DNA from: an uncultured Lachnospiraceae bacterium
GTDB taxonomy: Bacteria > Bacillota > Clostridia > Lachnospirales > Lachnospiraceae
DNA length: 64,000 nt
Direction of reading: 5' to 3'
Assembly: GCA_934317845.1 (NCBI GenBank)
Contig: CAKRES010000012.1
Coordinates: forward strand, 30,514-94,513
Below are positions 61,542 to 64,000 of the stretch, piece after piece; positions within the stretch are counted from its first letter, which is position 1, and each line of letters begins with the position of its first letter. The notes beneath the pieces were generated by a model. The model saw nothing but the letters and a program-made list of their open reading frames with translations. It was not told the DNA's origin and ran no database searches. The translations under genes were made by a program, and so were the position numbers.

Positions 61542-61796
61542 TTTTCTCCATTAACCTCTATCTCAAATGATCTTGGAATATTAGTATACGGATAATTTTC
61601 TTGAGTTGGGATAATATTATCCCATATATAATTCTTTTATCTCTAACAGCCTTGACGATTAATTGTAAGCGCCAAATAATCCCACGGCTAGCCAACAAAC
61701 GCCTCTAACTTCATAATCGTAGTTAGACTATTTTACCACAATAACTACAAGGATCTGCAACGATACGCGTCACCAATGAAACGGATCCACCTGTCA

Positions 61797-62342
61797 TTAT
61801 TGATTCAAGAAAAACACGATAGCTGCCAATATCATCAGTCCTCCTCCAACAGAGGCCAGAACGCTCCCCACTATCCCTGTCTTTACAACTACCTTTTCCA
61901 CGTAGGCGTGTTCCGGTTTCTTTGGATCATAAACAACGAAAATCTTGCTTTCTTTTGGCCATTTTTCTCTGGCAAACATGAGATAGTTTGCCCGCGTTCC
62001 GTTATTATATCTGTGAAAATAATCTTTATCTGATATATAGAATCCACTGGTTTGCTCCGAAGTATTTTTATATGTACCACTGGTTTTCTTTGCAGATGCG
62101 ATTCCCTTATAATGACGATATGCCGTATAGGTTACTCCATCGACGCAGAATTCAACGACGGGGGCGATGGTGCTATTCCAATTCCCCCATCTGGTATATT
62201 TATAATCCACTACTTCCCCACTCGTTTGTGCAGAACATCTCGATTTTTCATGCGTGGCATGGATGAAAAACGGAATAGCGATAAGCATAATAATAAGTCC
62301 TGACCCTGCTACAGATATACATGAAATTATAATTGGTGTCAT
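61797..62342 (-). CDS. DUF3592-like membrane protein
   Basis: 181 residues from ATG 62342, with AAAGGAG upstream. An N-terminal span (IISCISVAGSGLIIMLIAIPFFI), a soluble domain (TSGEVVDYKYTRWGN; VEFCVDGVTYTAYRHYKGIAS in part; VVYDPKKPEHAYVEK) and a C-terminal span (SVLASVGGGLMILAAIVFFL) match the DUF3592 plan. The stop overlaps an ATG of a 24-codon frame. No function is known. It lies between two relic segments. Confidence 0.72.
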   Translation of the reverse strand: MTPIIISCISVAGSGLIIMLIAIPFFIHATHEKSRCSAQTSGEVVDYKYTRWGNWNSTIAPVVEFCVDGVTYTAYRHYKGIASAKKTSGTYKNTSEQTSGFYISDKDYFHRYNNGTRANYLMFAREKWPKESKIFVVYDPKKPEHAYVEKVVVKTGIVGSVLASVGGGLMILAAIVFFLNQ

Positions 62343-62585
62343 TTTTTCTCCTTTCATTTAGTCCTTACCAGACGTTTGATAAACGCCACAAACCAATTGA
62401 TTTTACTGCACTGGCAAGCTTCACTCCACTTGACTCATCTGTCTTTGTAAGTTCCCCATTTGATTCTCTTTTTCATGAGAAGTTTTTCTCACTCCCCATA
62501 TAACTTTGGAAAATCGTTGATAAAAATGCTTTCAAATCTCTGAGACACTTGATAAATGCGGGATTTTTAACTCAAGTTAGCATAT

Positions 62586-62617
62586 TGCCGTGGTAGATGA
62601 AAAGTACTTTTATCATT
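62586..62617 (-). pseudogene. Relic of a low-molecular-weight protein tyrosine phosphatase start, copy 1
   Basis: The minus strand reads MIKVLFIYHGNMLT then a stop. The first residues match the LMW-PTP start (KVLFxCHGN). The segment is 29/32 identical to 63741-63772. The rest of the gene is missing. Confidence 0.5.
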
Positions 62618-62708
62618 TTTATATCCTTACGAATTGTTTTAAACCTTGATATTTCCTGGCTTTTACACCGTTTTATACAATTTCTAATCTTTAATAAAAC
62701 TCATATAC

Positions 62709-62801
62709 TTAGGCTACTTCTTCATCGATATTCACAATTTCATGTTTTGGATCTTGCTTATTAATATATTTAACAATTTGTTTTTTTAATATTTCTTCCA
62801 T
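62709..62801 (-). CDS. Possible small ORF, 30 residues
   Basis: MEEILKKQIVKYINKQDPKH continues to an acidic end (NIDEEVA). It follows the toxin gene by 26 bp with GTGATG upstream but no clear ribosome site. It may be a fragment. The rest of 62343-62708 holds no gene I can support. Confidence 0.25.
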   Translation of the reverse strand: MEEILKKQIVKYINKQDPKHEIVNIDEEVA

Positions 62802-62827
62802 TTTTTCATCACTTTCTATATGTATTA

Positions 62828-63175
62828 TTATTCATCCCAGTAATCTTCTGTCTCTTGGGATGTTGTTCGTATTCCAAATAACTTCCACATAAAGTCTTCT
62901 CTCTCATGGAAGATATCTACAATATAGATTGAGTCATCTGTAATCCTATAAAATGCGTAGTTATGTTCTGTATATACCACCAGATAATCACATGGCACAC
63001 CTATTGCCTTTTCTACTGATATTCCAGACTGTTCAAATCTCTGTAACCGTCGAATCGTCTGCATCATATTTGACACAACACGTTTTGCTACATCTGCGCC
63101 AAAGTTTATCGTTACATCACGTTTGATATTACGCAATTTCTGCGCTGCATCTGGTGAGTATTCTAATCTCTTCAA
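62828..63175 (-). CDS. RelE/ParE-type toxin
   Basis: 115 residues. It begins KRLEYSPDAAQKLRNIKRDV, with the ParE/RelE core YAFYRITDDSIYIVDIFHERED in part. Members are mRNA interferases or gyrase poisons; which cannot be told. The tail beyond residue 95 is longer than usual. It starts 3 bp after the antitoxin stop, so the pair is one operon. Confidence 0.85.
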   Translation of the reverse strand: MKRLEYSPDAAQKLRNIKRDVTINFGADVAKRVVSNMMQTIRRLQRFEQSGISVEKAIGVPCDYLVVYTEHNYAFYRITDDSIYIVDIFHEREDFMWKLFGIRTTSQETEDYWDE

Positions 63176-63178
63176 ATT

Positions 63179-63433
63179 CTATACCCCCAGTTCTTTTTCT
63201 AAATCATCTGCAGAAATCCATCCCTCTTTATTCGCACGCTCCTCCGAGCTTTTCAGTTTTGAAAACAGTGTATATGCAGCTCGATATCTATCAAGCTCAT
63301 CAATCTCTGCCATTGTCAGGATTCCATACTGGCCGTGTCCATTACGTGTCAAATATACTCTGTTGGATATATCAACTTCCTTTAATACCTCTGTATAATT
63401 TCTAAGATCCGATACTGGTTTAATGTTTGGCAT
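63179..63433 (-). CDS. Phd/YefM-type antitoxin
   Basis: 84 residues. MPNIKPVSDLRNYTEVLKEV, then RVYLTRNGHGQYGILTMAEID, is the Phd/YefM N-terminal DNA-binding fold, and the C-terminal helical tail (EERANKEGWISADDLEKEL) would bind the toxin. It is first in the operon, as usual. AGGAG precedes the start. Confidence 0.88.
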   Translation of the reverse strand: MPNIKPVSDLRNYTEVLKEVDISNRVYLTRNGHGQYGILTMAEIDELDRYRAAYTLFSKLKSSEERANKEGWISADDLEKELGV

Positions 63434-63487
63434 AACAATTCCTCCATTTCACATATCAATCAAAAATAATTCCAACTTATCAATATT

Positions 63488-63516
63488 ATTATACCAACGA
63501 GGTTTATGTTATGCAA
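63488..63516 (-). promoter_or_regulatory. Promoter of the toxin-antitoxin operon
   Basis: Minus strand: TTGCAT (63511-63516), 17-bp spacer, TATAAT (63488-63493). Confidence 0.65.
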
Positions 63517-63563
63517 CAATATTTGCGTGCATATTTACAGCAAATATTAAACTGCATAAAATA

Positions 63564-63591
63564 AGCACCTGATTCAAACGAACCAGATGCT
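63564..63591 (-). terminator. Terminator next to relic copy 2
   Basis: A 12-bp imperfect stem (AGCATCTGGTTC/GAATCAGGTGCT), T-rich after it on the minus strand. It lies just past the stop of the second relic, so it probably ended the intact gene. Confidence 0.6.
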
Positions 63592-63603
63592 ACCGTTTTT
63601 CTA

Positions 63604-63772
63604 CTGTACTTCACATTCACTACACTCTCTTACAACACCCACATCATTCGTAGTAAAAGCGTAGTCAAAATTTCTGTCATTACCACCGGTTGCACCACTA
63701 CGCCGCAGGTCATTCCGGCTTTGCTATACAGCTTATCTCCTGCCGTGGCAGATGAAGAGTACTTTAATCATT
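63604..63772 (-). pseudogene. Deletion remnant joining an LMW-PTP start to an unrelated C-terminal end, copy 2
   Basis: The minus strand starts MIKVLFICHGR (63741-63772 region), then meets stops. It ends with a frame NRNFDYAFTTNDVGVVRECSECEVQ in part and a stop near 63604. Only 169 bp separates the two conserved ends that are about 1.1 kb apart in copy 1. Beyond this, 63773-63987 shows no gene I can support. Confidence 0.45.
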
Positions 63773-63987
63773 GTTTTTTCCCTGATATTTTCTGTATAAT
63801 TCTTCCAAAACATTTTCCTTTCATATTCTGAACTTTTGAAATGATGTCGCCATTGATAACATTTTTATTTTACAGGAATGAAGCGGTAATCGCAAACACA
63901 ATCCACAATACAAAATGATATTCTTTTTTTCTGGATGTTTCTGTGATATACTTATACGCGGTCGTATCAGACCGGAAAGGAAATATT

Positions 63988-64000
63988 ATGTTACAAAAAT
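63988..64000 (+). CDS. Start of a gene cut by the right edge
   Basis: GGAAAGGAAATATT then ATG TTA CAA AAA at the last bases, with TATACT about 35 bp upstream. Only four codons are visible, so the product is unknown. Confidence 0.4.

Noticed and set aside
61729..61800. 24-codon frame MTGGSVSLVTRIVADPCSYC in part, overlapping the DUF3592-like stop
   Set aside because: There is no ribosome site and it sits in a region of broken frames, so it is more likely debris.
63871..64000. Minus-strand open frame ending HFVLWIVFAITASFL
   Set aside because: It runs off the edge with no start; a plus-strand start with a ribosome site overlaps it. Possibly a decayed membrane-protein end.
1..64000. CRISPR array, IS element, tRNA or rRNA gene
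   Set aside because: I looked for regularly spaced repeats, transposase motifs, and tRNA cloverleaf ends and saw none I could support.

Overview
The window reads as a chromosomal segment of an endospore-forming Clostridia, most likely a gut Lachnospiraceae. The evidence is the sporulation genes (spoIIE, yabP, yabQ, spoVT), the divIC/yabQ/yabP/S4/HU order, Gram-positive secreted proteins with positively charged signal peptides, strong AGGAGG-type ribosome binding sites and moderate GC. The species cannot be named from the sequence alone.

Layout. 1-8.4 kb (minus strand): a GH13 alpha-glucan hydrolase cut by the left edge, then ftsH, hpt, tilS and spoIIE, a conserved Clostridia block. 8.5-11.7 kb: a NatAB-like ABC exporter, divIC, yabQ and yabP. 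11.9-19.5 kb: a three-gene operon with a membrane-anchored cohesin protein, an 1830-residue dockerin protein and a secreted cohesin/SH3 protein. This is a small cohesin-dockerin surface assembly with no recognisable polysaccharide-degrading enzyme, and it is the most unusual system here. 19.6-20.4 kb: rqcP and HU. 20.5-25.3 kb: an ArsR-type regulator and an MacB/Bce-like ABC transporter whose permease gene is split by one in-frame amber codon. 25.3-38 kb: spoVT and three very large secreted proteins that share a basic, LRR_5-like C-terminal module; two of them carry transglutaminase-like domains. Two tandem LytTR response regulators with no kinase nearby lie between them.

38-52 kb is mixed housekeeping and accessory: GNAT, an XRE regulator with a DUF3169-like membrane protein, MATE, rubrerythrin, a CobW-like GTPase, aspartokinase, an HD hydrolase, an esterase, a chemoreceptor fused to a c-di-GMP-binding PilZ module, a voltage-gated-type K+ channel and an AgcS amino-acid/Na+ symporter. 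52-61.4 kb: a TcmP-like methyltransferase, an FeoA-FeoB fusion divergent from a YkgJ-type CxxCxxCC protein, a DRE-TIM aldolase, an NhaC antiporter with a long structured leader, an SGNH hydrolase, a lipoprotein, and queT behind a preQ1-I riboswitch. 61.4-64 kb is AT-richer and decayed. It holds a DUF3592-like protein, a Phd/RelE-type toxin-antitoxin pair and duplicated gene relics. The last bases start a new plus-strand gene.

Regulatory DNA is often readable. There are many intrinsic terminators, several palindromic operators placed on sigma-A promoters, 21-bp-phased repeats upstream of LytTR-linked genes, and two long imperfect palindromes (192 and 110 bp) of unknown role. All calls come from reading the sequence; no database search was run.
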